The notes under the pieces are model-generated. The model saw nothing but the letters and a program-made list of their open reading frames with translations. It searched no databases and had not been told where the DNA came from. The position numbers and the translations under genes are program-made. A DNA stretch of 64,000 bases from Candidatus Polarisedimenticolia bacterium (GTDB lineage Bacteria > Acidobacteriota > Polarisedimenticolia > Gp22-AA2 > AA152). The stretch spans positions 62,001 through 126,000 of the forward strand of contig DASYRE010000031.1 of the NCBI GenBank assembly GCA_036004685.1, in the 5' to 3' direction. Shown in pieces: positions 37,039 to 44,978 of the stretch (its first letter is position 1; each line of letters starts with the position of its first letter).

Positions 37039-38367
37039 ATGGCGCTTTCCGGCGAGGCAATCGACACCGGGCTGCGGAAGCTCCGCGGGCGGCAGCTGCG
37101 CCTGATCCTCGGGACGAGCTGGAACCATCTGGCGGAGGCGCGGAGCGCCCTGAGCCTGCTGCGCCAGTGCCTCTCCGGGAGCATGCCGCGTTCTTCGAGG
37201 CGGCTCGCCGACAGCCCACTCCTCGGCGGATGGATTCAAGACGTCCTCTTCTGGCGTGAGGTCGAGCGGATGGCCGCCGCGCAGCGCGGCGAGGCGCCGT
37301 CTGAGGCTCGCGGCATTCGGCTCTTCGAGAGAATCGCCGGCACCGAGTTCCTCACCGAGCTGGTTCCTTCCGGCCGGGTGGAGCGGGGCTTCGCCGCCAG
37401 GGCGCGGCGGCGCGCCCTGGCGATCCTGCGGCAGCGCTGGGCCGACCTTCCCAGGATCCTGATTCCCTATCTCCCTCCAGGCGGTGGGCGCGGGACGTTT
37501 TCCCTGGCGCTTCACAGCATTCCGGACGAGGGGTGCCCCGCCGGCAGGATCCGGCTGGGAGAATCGCCGCTCCTCCTCTCGTGCCCGGCCCGGCGCGCCG
37601 GCTCGATCCGGGTGTGGCGGGTGGGAAGGGCCCTCTTTCTTCCCTCCTTCGTGGAGATCTCGCGGCAGGAGACCGTTCCCGGCACTTCGATCCTTCTCGC
37701 GCATCGGCTCTTCTCCTCGGCGCGGGCGCTGCGCGTCGGCGGTCCGGTGCCCCGCCTCGGCGCCCGGCTCTCCCGGGCCCTGGACCTGGTGGAAGGCGCC
37801 TGGCCGCAGGCGGGCCGGGAGATCCGCCGCAGGACCTGGTTGATCGTGCCGCTGGTCGAGCCGGGAACGGTAAGCTATTCGCACCTCGCGAGACCGGGAA
37901 TCTCGTACTTGAGCGTCTTTCGCGGGTCGCTCGTCGACCTGGCGGACGACCTCCTGCACGAGACGGCGCATCACCGGCTGCACGCCATGCAGGAAGTGAA
38001 GTCCCTGATTCGCGATCCGGGCGAGCGCCGCTTCTACTCGCCCTGGCGGCAGAGCATGCGGCCGCTGAACGGGATCCTCCACGGGACCTTCACTTTTCTG
38101 TACCGCGCGGAGCTGTTCCGGCGGTTGTCGCGGGGGTCGCCGCGACCCGGTAGGGCCCGCCTCTCGGCCGCCGCGAGGCGGAGGCTGGCCTCGGAAGCGA
38201 GGCGGGAGTTGAAGCGCTGCGCGGCGGGGCTGGCCGATCTGCGTGAGGCTTCCCGAGGCGGAGGGCTCACGGCGGCCGGCCGCCGGCTGGCCGCCAGAAT
38301 GGGGCGCCGATTGCGGGCTCTGGAGAAGGGACGCTTGTCGGGGAAACGGGGCTCCATTATATTGTGA
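37039..38367 (+). CDS. HExxH-motif protein, alphaKG-HExxH-type peptide beta-hydroxylase-like
   Basis: 442 residues. AGGAGGAG lies 6-9 nt before ATG 37039. The C-terminal half carries LADDLLHETAHHRLHAMQE (His307, Glu308, His311) followed by RFYSPWRQSMRPLNGILHG. This pair of motifs defines the HEXXH-motif domain family TIGR04267, whose members act on ribosomal peptides as non-haem iron, alpha-ketoglutarate-dependent hydroxylases, or are predicted to. The N-terminal half is Arg-rich and helical with no recognised domain. The next gene, a flavoenzyme, starts 1 bp after its stop and a small-protein gene follows. A peptide-modifying role is inferred from family and context. Confidence 0.75.
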   Translation: MALSGEAIDTGLRKLRGRQLRLILGTSWNHLAEARSALSLLRQCLSGSMPRSSRRLADSPLLGGWIQDVLFWREVERMAAAQRGEAPSEARGIRLFERIAGTEFLTELVPSGRVERGFAARARRRALAILRQRWADLPRILIPYLPPGGGRGTFSLALHSIPDEGCPAGRIRLGESPLLLSCPARRAGSIRVWRVGRALFLPSFVEISRQETVPGTSILLAHRLFSSARALRVGGPVPRLGARLSRALDLVEGAWPQAGREIRRRTWLIVPLVEPGTVSYSHLARPGISYLSVFRGSLVDLADDLLHETAHHRLHAMQEVKSLIRDPGERRFYSPWRQSMRPLNGILHGTFTFLYRAELFRRLSRGSPRPGRARLSAAARRRLASEARRELKRCAAGLADLREASRGGGLTAAGRRLAARMGRRLRALEKGRLSGKRGSIIL

Positions 38368-38368
38368 G

Positions 38369-39814
38369 ATGGTCGACCCCGAATCGACCCAGCCTCGCCG
38401 ACTCTTCTATCAGGAGTTCCTTTTGACCAAAGAGCAGCTTCAGGATCTGCAGCGCGCCTTGCCCGGACGCGTTCACGTCGACGGGGCCACGCTCTCCGAG
38501 AAAAGCTCCGACTTCGGCAGGATGATCCAGCGCACGCCCGGCGCCGTGCTCCGTCCCGCCTCGACGGACGACGTCGTCGAGGCGGTGCGCTTCGCCCGCA
38601 GCGCCCGCCTCGCCATCGCCACGCGCGGGGAGGCCCACACTCAAAGCGGCCAGGCCCTCACCGAGGGGGGAATCCTCCTCGATCTCACCGCGCTTTCGAA
38701 GATCGAGGCGATCGACGCGGCGGCGCCGAGCATCACCTGCGGGGCGGGATTGAAGTGGATGGATCTGGTCGCGGCGACGACCGCCCAGGGACTCATCCCG
38801 CCGGTGCTCACCAACAACCTCGGGGTGACGGTGGGCGGGACGCTGTCGGTCGCCGGCCTGGGCGTCGCCTCGTTCCGCTACGGGACCCAGGGGGACAACG
38901 CGATCGAGCTGGAGGTCGTGACCGGGGCCGGGGAGCGCGTCGTCTGCAGCCGCACCCAGCGGCCGGAGGTCTTCGACGCGGCGCGCTCCGGACTGGGGCA
39001 GTTCGCCATCATCACCCGGGCGAAGCTGCGGCTGCGCCCCTGCCGTCCGATGACCAGGACCTACTTCCTCTTGTACGACGACCTTCAGGTGCTGATGCGC
39101 GACTCGCAGGCGCTCATGGACGATCAGCGCTTCAACTATCTCGAATCCTGGTGCGTCCCGTGCCCGCAGGGCTTCCGGAAGGTCGGGGGGGAGTTCCAGA
39201 CGTTCGCCGAGTGGTTCTATCCGCTCCATCTCACCATCGAGTTCGATCCCGCCGCGCCGCCCGACGAGGCCTCGATCGTGGGGGGGCTCCAGTTCTACCG
39301 GAAGAGCCACGTCGGCGACCGGAGCCTCCTGGAGTTCTCCAATCGTCTCGAGCCGCTGTTCGCCGTCTGGAGGCGGATGGGTTACTGGGCCAACGCCCAT
39401 CCCTGGATGGAGACGATCCTGCCCTGGGGGACGGCCGCCCCTTACATCCAGCAGGTCCTCGCGCAGCTTCCTCCCACGGCGCTCGGCGGCGGGCACGTGC
39501 TTCTCTGGCCGTGCAAGGGAACGACCTCCTCGGTCCCGCTTTTCCAGGTCCCGCCCGGTTCCCACGTCATGGGATTCGGGATCCTCCCGGGAATCCCGCC
39601 CGAGCTCCTGGCGCCGATCAAGGCCCGGCTGAATCTTGCTTCGGACGCGAGCATGGCGGCCGGAGGAAAGCGCTACCTGTCGGGGTTCATCGAGTTCGAC
39701 CGGGCGCGATGGAAGCAGCACTTCGGCGCGGCGTGGGACAAGATCCAGGACCTGAAGAAGCAGCTCGATCCCGACCGAATCTTGAATCCCGGATTCATCG
39801 ACTATGAAACCTAA
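38369..39814 (+). CDS. FAD-binding oxidoreductase, cytokinin-dehydrogenase-like
   Basis: 481 residues. ATG 38369 follows the upstream stop by one base, without a ribosome site, so coupled translation is likely. Residues ~45-225 are a VAO/PCMH-type FAD domain: RPASTDDVVEAVRFARSARL, RGEAHTQSGQ with the His that carries FAD in relatives, and NNLGVTVGGTLSVAGLG. The C-terminal substrate domain (HPWMETILPWG, ending LDPDRILNPGF) resembles the cytokinin dehydrogenase cap domain. It has no signal peptide. True cytokinin oxidation is not implied; the natural substrate may relate to the neighbouring HExxH enzyme. Confidence 0.88.
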   Translation: MVDPESTQPRRLFYQEFLLTKEQLQDLQRALPGRVHVDGATLSEKSSDFGRMIQRTPGAVLRPASTDDVVEAVRFARSARLAIATRGEAHTQSGQALTEGGILLDLTALSKIEAIDAAAPSITCGAGLKWMDLVAATTAQGLIPPVLTNNLGVTVGGTLSVAGLGVASFRYGTQGDNAIELEVVTGAGERVVCSRTQRPEVFDAARSGLGQFAIITRAKLRLRPCRPMTRTYFLLYDDLQVLMRDSQALMDDQRFNYLESWCVPCPQGFRKVGGEFQTFAEWFYPLHLTIEFDPAAPPDEASIVGGLQFYRKSHVGDRSLLEFSNRLEPLFAVWRRMGYWANAHPWMETILPWGTAAPYIQQVLAQLPPTALGGGHVLLWPCKGTTSSVPLFQVPPGSHVMGFGILPGIPPELLAPIKARLNLASDASMAAGGKRYLSGFIEFDRARWKQHFGAAWDKIQDLKKQLDPDRILNPGFIDYET

Positions 39815-40070
39815 CATGAAGCCGGTCGAGCACTTCATCAAGTTCTTCCGCCAGCTTCCCGGCCTGAGCGCCAAGGTCCTGACCGAGAAGGAATGGTCCA
39901 GCCTGCTCGTGATCGAGGATCGCGAGGAGTTTCGGCAAAAGGTGGACGAGTATTTCCCGGGACTCACGGAGCCGCAGAAGGAACGCATGGCGCAGTTCCT
40001 CTACGACAAGAATCAGGAGCTGCTGCGGGAGATGGAGGAGGAGCCGGGCGACTCAGGCGGCGGGCATTAG
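39804..40070 (+). CDS. Small charged protein, unknown function
   Basis: 88 residues. ATG 39804 overlaps the flavoenzyme end by 11 nt; ATG 39816 is also in frame. No Cys, signal peptide or membrane segment. Helical, amphipathic and charged (KVLTEKEWSSLLVIEDREEF, KNQELLREMEEEPGD), ending DSGGGH. It does not look like a recognised leader-core precursor peptide. As the last gene of the three-gene set it is a candidate substrate or subunit of the two upstream enzymes. The role is unknown. Confidence 0.75.
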   Translation: MKPNMKPVEHFIKFFRQLPGLSAKVLTEKEWSSLLVIEDREEFRQKVDEYFPGLTEPQKERMAQFLYDKNQELLREMEEEPGDSGGGH

Positions 40071-40110
40071 GGGCGCTGAGCTTACGGCTTTTCTGAGACG
40101 CTAGGGGGGG

Positions 40111-41319
40111 TCAGGGGAGGGAGAGGTCGGCGGGGCGGATGCCGCGAAGGACGAGAAGCCTCTCTACGACCTCGCCGATGCGATTGTTCGGCGTGGAGGC
40201 CCCCGCCGTGATGCCGATCACCAGCGGCCCGGCCTGCAGCCAGCCCGATTGCGTCTCCTCCGATTTGCCGCTCACCGGCTTGTGGCGGATCGTCGAGGCA
40301 TCGACCAGGCAGGAAGAATCCTCGATGTGATAGGTGGGGACCTGCGCCGCGGAGAGCTCCGCGAGGTGGTTGGTGTTGCTGCTGTTGTACCCTCCGATGA
40401 CGAGCATCAGCGAAACGCCCTCCTTCAGAAGCTTCAGGACGGCGTCCTGACGGTCCTGGGTGGCGCTGCAGATCGTGTCGAAGGACCGGAAGTGCTTCGG
40501 CAGCTCCACCTCGCCGTAACGGGCGATCATCGCCTGGCGGATGCGCTCCGCGACCTCGAGCGACTCGGAGCTGAGCATCGTCGTCTGGTTGGCCAGGCCG
40601 GCGCGCTCCAGATCCCGATCGGGGTCGAATCCCTCCGAAACCGCCGGCTGGAAGCGGGTCAGGAAGGCGTCGCGATCTCCCCGGCCCAGAATGTGCTCGC
40701 AGACGATCCCTGTTTCCTCGTGATCCCGGACGACCAGGTACTTTCCGTCCTTGTAGAGGCTCGTCCGCGAGGCGGTCGACCGGGTCTCCTCGTGGTCGTA
40801 TTTCCCGTGGATGATCGACGTGAAGCCGTCCCGGGCGTAGCGCTCCACGTTCTTCCAGACGTTCAGGACCGATCCGCACGTGGTGTCGACGAGCGTGCAG
40901 CCTTTCCCGCGCAGCAGGTCCATCTGACCCACGGTGACTCCGAAAGCGGGAAGGATCACCACGTCGGTGGCGGACAGATCCTCCCAGGCCCCTGGCGGCG
41001 CGTCGGGACCGGTGAGGAAGCGAATCCCCATCTCACGCAGGCGCTGGTTCACGTGCGGATTGTGGATGATCTCGCCGGTGATGTGGATGTCGCGGTCCGG
41101 GAACCGTTTGCGTGTCTCGTAAGCGTATTCCACCGCCCGGTCGACGCCGTAGCAGAAGCCGAACTCCGCGGCCAGGCGGAACGTGAGGTCGCCGGCGGTG
41201 AGCGTGAAGCCGTTGCGTTTCAGAGCATCGACGATCCGGCTGCGGTAATCCTCCCGCAGCTTTCCCTCGATCTCCGACTTCAGCCCGAATCCTCGCGGAA
41301 AATACTGCACTTCGGCCAT
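40111..41319 (-). CDS. ispH: 4-hydroxy-3-methylbut-2-enyl diphosphate reductase, long (cyanobacterial/plastid-like) form
   Basis: 402 residues from ATG 41319. Last enzyme of the MEP pathway; reduces HMBPP to IPP and DMAPP with a [4Fe-4S] cluster. The three cluster Cys are present: FGFCYGVDRA, LVDTTCGSV, FDTICSATQ. YNSSNTNHL and ITAGASTPNN are substrate-site motifs. The length and NSSNT motif match the cyanobacterial/plant branch rather than the ~310-residue enterobacterial form. It lies 23 bp after a helical lipoprotein-like gene on the same strand; no other MEP gene is near. Confidence 0.96.
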   Translation of the reverse strand: MAEVQYFPRGFGLKSEIEGKLREDYRSRIVDALKRNGFTLTAGDLTFRLAAEFGFCYGVDRAVEYAYETRKRFPDRDIHITGEIIHNPHVNQRLREMGIRFLTGPDAPPGAWEDLSATDVVILPAFGVTVGQMDLLRGKGCTLVDTTCGSVLNVWKNVERYARDGFTSIIHGKYDHEETRSTASRTSLYKDGKYLVVRDHEETGIVCEHILGRGDRDAFLTRFQPAVSEGFDPDRDLERAGLANQTTMLSSESLEVAERIRQAMIARYGEVELPKHFRSFDTICSATQDRQDAVLKLLKEGVSLMLVIGGYNSSNTNHLAELSAAQVPTYHIEDSSCLVDASTIRHKPVSGKSEETQSGWLQAGPLVIGITAGASTPNNRIGEVVERLLVLRGIRPADLSLP

Positions 41320-41342
41320 GACTTAGTATAGCCGATCCGGTT

Positions 41343-41945
41343 TCACGGAAGGGCGGGCATGCCGAGGGTGCGCCGGTTCGCCGCGGCCTGCAGCCGGGTC
41401 GACTCCGAGATGATCCGGTCCCCGAGGTCGCGGGCGGCGAGGTAGTCGCCGCGATCCAACCCCGCCTGGAGGGCCGCCAGCGCCTCCTGGAGGCGCCTCA
41501 AGGAATCGGTCAGGTCGGCCACGCCGGCGGCGCCCTTGGCCTTCAGGGTCCGCGCGAGCGAGCCCTTCGCCGCCTCGACCGATTGGATCGCCGCGTAACG
41601 CGCGTTCATGGCCTCCTGGCGCGCCATCCCCTGGTTGATCCTGCCTTCCCGCAAGGCGTGACGCGCTTCCCCCCGGGCCTCTTTGTGGAGCTTTCCCGAA
41701 GACGCATGGGAGCGGAAGAGAAAGAACCGCTTTTCCTCTTCCCGGCACTGCTGGTCGGCCTCGCCGGCGAGCCTCACGCCTTTCTCGAAGCTCTCGGGCG
41801 CATAGACCCCGGCTTGAGCCCTCTTCGCTTCCTCCAGCGTGGCGGCCGTCCGCCGGGCTTCCCGCGCGCACTGTCCGGTGCAGGCGATTTGGCCGGCGAG
41901 AAACACCACGAAGGCCAGGAGCCCGGTCCGCGAAGAGGGGCGCAT
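41343..41945 (-). CDS. DUF4398-like helical secreted or lipoprotein
   Basis: 200 residues from ATG 41945. The N-terminus (LLAFVVFLAGQIACTGQC) is a signal segment with a possible but imperfect lipobox. The mature part is helical with repeats rich in Ala, Arg and Glu (TLEEAKRAQAGVYAPESFEK, the YAP stretch being typical of DUF4398). A second helix runs over EAARG-type heptads in 80-150. A periplasmic coiled-coil role is likely. It precedes ispH by 23 bp. Confidence 0.7.
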   Translation of the reverse strand: MRPSSRTGLLAFVVFLAGQIACTGQCAREARRTAATLEEAKRAQAGVYAPESFEKGVRLAGEADQQCREEEKRFFLFRSHASSGKLHKEARGEARHALREGRINQGMARQEAMNARYAAIQSVEAAKGSLARTLKAKGAAGVADLTDSLRRLQEALAALQAGLDRGDYLAARDLGDRIISESTRLQAAANRRTLGMPALP

Positions 41946-42049
41946 CAGAAGGCGAAGCCCGCGATCTTGCAAGAAGGGGCAAGCATGCCGCCGATGATAG
42001 TCATGCCGCTTCGGGAGCGTCAAACGGCGCGCTCTCCGCAAGCCGCCGC

Positions 42050-42080
42050 TTGCAGTTTGGCAGGGACTGTGTTCTATAAT
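42050..42080 (+). promoter_or_regulatory. Candidate promoter of the H1-like gene
   Basis: A perfect TATAAT at 42075-42080 with TTGCAG 19 bp upstream. The spacer is long, so the -35 is uncertain; the -10 is good. Confidence 0.4.
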
Positions 42081-42144
42081 CCGGTCGGTTACGCAGGTTT
42101 CCGATCTCATGTTTCCTGGCACCGCGTTGAAAGGGGGTGACAGT

Positions 42145-42456
42145 TTGGCGAAGAAGCGAGCAAAGAAGAAGAGCGTGAAGCGCGGCAAGAAGACCATGGC
42201 CCGCAAGCCGGCCCGCAAGGCTTCGAAGCGGAAGCCGGCCCGCGGCCGGACGGCGGCCAAGCGCCGAGCCGCTCCGAAGAAGAAGGCCGCTCCCCGGAGG
42301 AAGTCCGCTCCGAAAAAAAAGGCCGCTTCCAGACCGACCATGGCGTCGAAGCCGATGGCCCCCCGTTCCGCTCCGCCCACGATGCCTTCGGCGACTCCCA
42401 GCTTCGGTGGTCCCGCCGGCGCCGACAGTGACTGGGCCTCCGACGACGAGGAATAG
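42145..42456 (+). CDS. Lys/Ala/Pro-rich histone H1-like DNA-binding protein
   Basis: 103 residues. TTG 42145 has AAGGGGGTGA 5 nt upstream; ATG 42109 is in frame without such a site. The first 70 residues are almost wholly Lys, Arg, Ala and Pro (KKRAKKKSVKRGKKTMARK, APKKKAAPRRKSAPKKKAAS), like the C-terminal tail of eukaryotic H1 and bacterial Hc1/AlgP-type proteins. A neutral Pro/Met-rich stretch and an acidic tail (DSDWASDDEE) follow. It probably binds DNA or RNA non-specifically. It has a promoter match upstream and a strong terminator 45 bp downstream, so it is a single-gene transcript. Confidence 0.8.
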   Translation: MAKKRAKKKSVKRGKKTMARKPARKASKRKPARGRTAAKRRAAPKKKAAPRRKSAPKKKAASRPTMASKPMAPRSAPPTMPSATPSFGGPAGADSDWASDDEE

Positions 42457-42501
42457 CGGAGTCCATTCCAACGCTCCGGCCGGGCCGGTTTTGAGAGAAG
42501 G

Positions 42502-42530
42502 AAAGGGGGGAAGTTCCCCCCTTTTTTCTT
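42502..42530 (+). terminator. Intrinsic terminator after the H1-like gene
   Basis: A perfect 9-bp stem AAAGGGGGG / CCCCCCTTT with loop AAGTT is followed by more T residues (TTTCTT). Confidence 0.85.
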
Positions 42531-42543
42531 GCAGGGACGCATC

Positions 42544-44166
42544 TTGAATCCAATCTGCTATTCGTGGCCCCGAAGTCCCGGAGGCGGGCGGCACGGACGG
42601 AGGCCGGGGCGCCGCGAGACAGCGGCAGTCTGCTTCTTCCTCTGGCTGTTCGCCGCCAGCCTGCCGGTTTTTCCCGGCCCGTCCCAACCCTCCGATGCGC
42701 CGCCCCTGCTGGCGCCCAACGACGCCAAGGGGCTTCAAGAGCCGCTCTATCACCAGGCCGTCGTCTATCTCTTGCGCTTTCGCCCCGACGACGTCGGCCA
42801 GTCGGTCCGGCTCTTCAACCAGATTCTGAAGTTCAACAAGGAGTTCGCCCCTGCCTACGGAGGGCTTGCCGAGGCCCGCGCGCTCCGATACCTCTGGAGC
42901 TGGGAGCCCGATCCGGCACGGATGAAGCAGGGCCTCGAGGAAGGACGCAAGGGAGTGGAGCTCGCTCCCGCCCTTGCGGAAACCCACCTTGGCCTGGGGC
43001 TCGCCTACATGGCCGCCGAGCGTTACACGCCGGCCCTGGCCGAGCTGGATCGGGCGGTGAGCCTCGACGCCGGCTCTTTCCGCGCTCACCTCTACCGGGG
43101 GATGGTTCTCCGCGGCCTCCGCCGGAACGACGATCTCGGCAAGGAGGTCGCCGCCCTGATCAAGATCGATCCGTCCGCGGCAACGGCCCACGCGCTGCTG
43201 GGCGACTATTATCAGGAGGTCAAGGATTTCACCTCCGCGCGCCAGGCCTACCTGACCGGCGCCATGCTGGATCAGAAGCTGCTCTGGCCCCGGCTCGGCC
43301 TCGCCGCCTCCTATCAGCGGGGCCTCAATTACACGGCGGCGGCCAAGACCTATGACGCGACCGAGGCCGATTTTCCGGAAGAAATCAGCCGAACACGGAT
43401 CATGGCCGCCTCGCTGCTCGTGGCCACGCAGAACTATGAGGACGCTCTGGAGATTTATGAGACCGTGGAGAAAGACCCTGTCAGTCCGCCCCTTCTCCGC
43501 CGGTTGATGCTCGCCGGGCGCGCCTACTCGCTGGAAAAGCTCGGAGGCCCCGAGAAGGCGGAATTCTACTGGACCCGGATGGTCGAGGAATTCCCATCCG
43601 ACTTCGATGGCGCCATGCGGGATCGGGAGGTCTTTTCCCAGGGTTTCGAGGCGCTGTTCCGCTATTACGAACAGAAGGGGGATCGGAAGAAAGCGTCGTC
43701 CTTGCTTTCGCGCGCCTGCCGCGGGGAAGGAATGAGCTTCGTCCTCTACCGCAGCCTGGCGGCGCGGCAGATCTCCGCGGGCGACGTCCGGGCCGCGGTC
43801 GCGACCCTGCGGAGAGGGATTCACGGAGCGCCGCCCGGCTTGGACATGGTCTCGGCCAGCGAGGCGCCGCTGGCGATCTGGAGATCACGCGCGGCGCGCC
43901 GGCCATCCTCCGCCGAGGCCCGCGACCGGCTGCAGCTGCTGGAGGAGCTCGAAGCCCGCCTTTCCCGGGAGCCCTCCAGCTCCTACGTTCCCTACCTGAA
44001 TCTGGCGCGCGGCGAGGCCCTGCTGGGCCGGGAAACGGAGGCGCTGGCCTTCCTGCGTCAGGCCGTGGACAAGGGCTTTACGGGGACGAGGGAAGCGGCC
44101 AAAGATTCCGATTTCAATTCTCTCTCCCGGAATCCCGATTTTCGCGAGCTCACCGCCCGCCCGTAA
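42544..44166 (+). CDS. Secreted TPR protein
   Basis: About 540 residues. No ATG lies near the N-terminus. TTG 42544 has AGGGA 6 nt upstream; TTG 42529 is an alternative overlapping the terminator. A signal-like segment (VCFFLWLFAASLPVFPG) precedes at least eight TPRs (PALAETHLGLGLAYMAAERY, PSAATAHALLGDYYQEVKDF, SSYVPYLNLARGEALLGRET). The end of the protein, DSDFNSLSRNPDFRELTAR, is a common acidobacterial TPR closing motif. Probably a periplasmic scaffold; no catalytic domain seen. Confidence 0.85.
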   Translation: MNPICYSWPRSPGGGRHGRRPGRRETAAVCFFLWLFAASLPVFPGPSQPSDAPPLLAPNDAKGLQEPLYHQAVVYLLRFRPDDVGQSVRLFNQILKFNKEFAPAYGGLAEARALRYLWSWEPDPARMKQGLEEGRKGVELAPALAETHLGLGLAYMAAERYTPALAELDRAVSLDAGSFRAHLYRGMVLRGLRRNDDLGKEVAALIKIDPSAATAHALLGDYYQEVKDFTSARQAYLTGAMLDQKLLWPRLGLAASYQRGLNYTAAAKTYDATEADFPEEISRTRIMAASLLVATQNYEDALEIYETVEKDPVSPPLLRRLMLAGRAYSLEKLGGPEKAEFYWTRMVEEFPSDFDGAMRDREVFSQGFEALFRYYEQKGDRKKASSLLSRACRGEGMSFVLYRSLAARQISAGDVRAAVATLRRGIHGAPPGLDMVSASEAPLAIWRSRAARRPSSAEARDRLQLLEELEARLSREPSSSYVPYLNLARGEALLGRETEALAFLRQAVDKGFTGTREAAKDSDFNSLSRNPDFRELTARP

Positions 44167-44355
44167 CCCGCGCCAGTCGAGCACCATTCAGAAAGCCCAA
44201 CAAATTTTGTTTTCGGCCCGAGCAAAAAGTGTCCGCCCGCGGCCTGCCCTGTCCATTGGGCCGACATGAGGCGGAATCCCCCACCGATCCGCTAAACGCC
44301 GCTATCCCGGCCCGTTCCGGCGCTTCGGGGACCCCTCTCTTACAGGTCATAGCAT

Positions 44356-44371
44356 TGGTATTCTAGTTGCA
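44356..44371 (+). promoter_or_regulatory. Candidate sigma-54 (RpoN) promoter for the 44414 gene
   Basis: TGGTATTCTAGTTGCA fits the -24/-12 pattern TGGCAC-N5-TTGCW with exact GG-to-GC spacing. The predicted start is near 44382, giving a 30-nt leader that carries the AGGAGGT ribosome site. Confidence 0.5.
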
Positions 44372-44413
44372 GTAAATAGGCGTCGATTGATTCTCATATA
44401 GGAGGTAAAACTC

Positions 44414-44896
44414 TTGAGGAAACTATTGAAAGCCACGCTCTTCGGGATGGCGGTCCTGGCGATCCTGGCGATTCCGGCCCTCGCCGCCGAATCGTCCAAG
44501 GGGAGCTGCACCGCCACTTCTGGCTCGAACGTCATCACCTACGACTGCAACTACGTGGCGAAGAACTACGAGTTGGGAAGCGTCCTGCCTCTCCAGCTCG
44601 ACTATTCTTGCTCCGTGCGCTGCGGCGGCGTGCTGGCTTTCGGGCTGAGCGGTCCCGGCTACACTCCGAAGGGAGAGGTCGAGGGCCAGATCGTGTCGGT
44701 CGAGCGGAGCGCGGGCTCGATGGTCTTCTCGCTCCAGTTCGACAAGCTCCATGAGGCCGGCGGGGGAACTTGCAACGGCACGGCGTTCATGACGATGCTG
44801 CTGAACGTGGACGACGGCTCGGGGCGGTTCCGGCCGATGGCTCTCCCCTTCAAGGTTCACGTGAACAGCAACGGCGGGAGCTCCGGCTCGAACTGA
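44414..44896 (+). CDS. Small secreted Cys-containing protein, unknown function
   Basis: 160 residues. The start is TTG 44414: AGGAGGT lies 7 nt upstream and a signal peptide follows (LLKATLFGMAVLAILAIPALA). The mature part is beta-rich with five Cys (SCTATSG, YDCNYVAKN, SCSVRCGG, GTCNGT), a pattern that suggests two disulfides. No family is recognised. It has a sigma-54 promoter match and ends in a bidirectional terminator, so it is a single-gene unit. Confidence 0.75.
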   Translation: MRKLLKATLFGMAVLAILAIPALAAESSKGSCTATSGSNVITYDCNYVAKNYELGSVLPLQLDYSCSVRCGGVLAFGLSGPGYTPKGEVEGQIVSVERSAGSMVFSLQFDKLHEAGGGTCNGTAFMTMLLNVDDGSGRFRPMALPFKVHVNSNGGSSGSN

Positions 44897-44915
44897 GAGA
44901 GCTTCACAAAAACTA

Positions 44916-44961
44916 CGGCCCGGAGGCCCCGATCGGGGCGGCCTCCGGGCCGTTCTGTTTT
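44916..44961. terminator. Bidirectional intrinsic terminator
   Basis: A 13-bp perfect stem (44916-44928 with 44940-44952) is followed by TTCTGTTTT on the plus strand. The minus strand reads out into TAGTTTTTG, so it can end both the 44414 gene and the convergent lipoprotein gene at 44979. The loop contains the palindrome CCCCGATCGGGG. Confidence 0.85.
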
Positions 44962-44978
44962 CGCGGCGTCCCTGCGGC

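Noticed and set aside
38357-39988. 543-codon minus-strand frame opposite the flavoenzyme gene
   Set aside because: Antisense shadow of a clear FAD-binding oxidoreductase.
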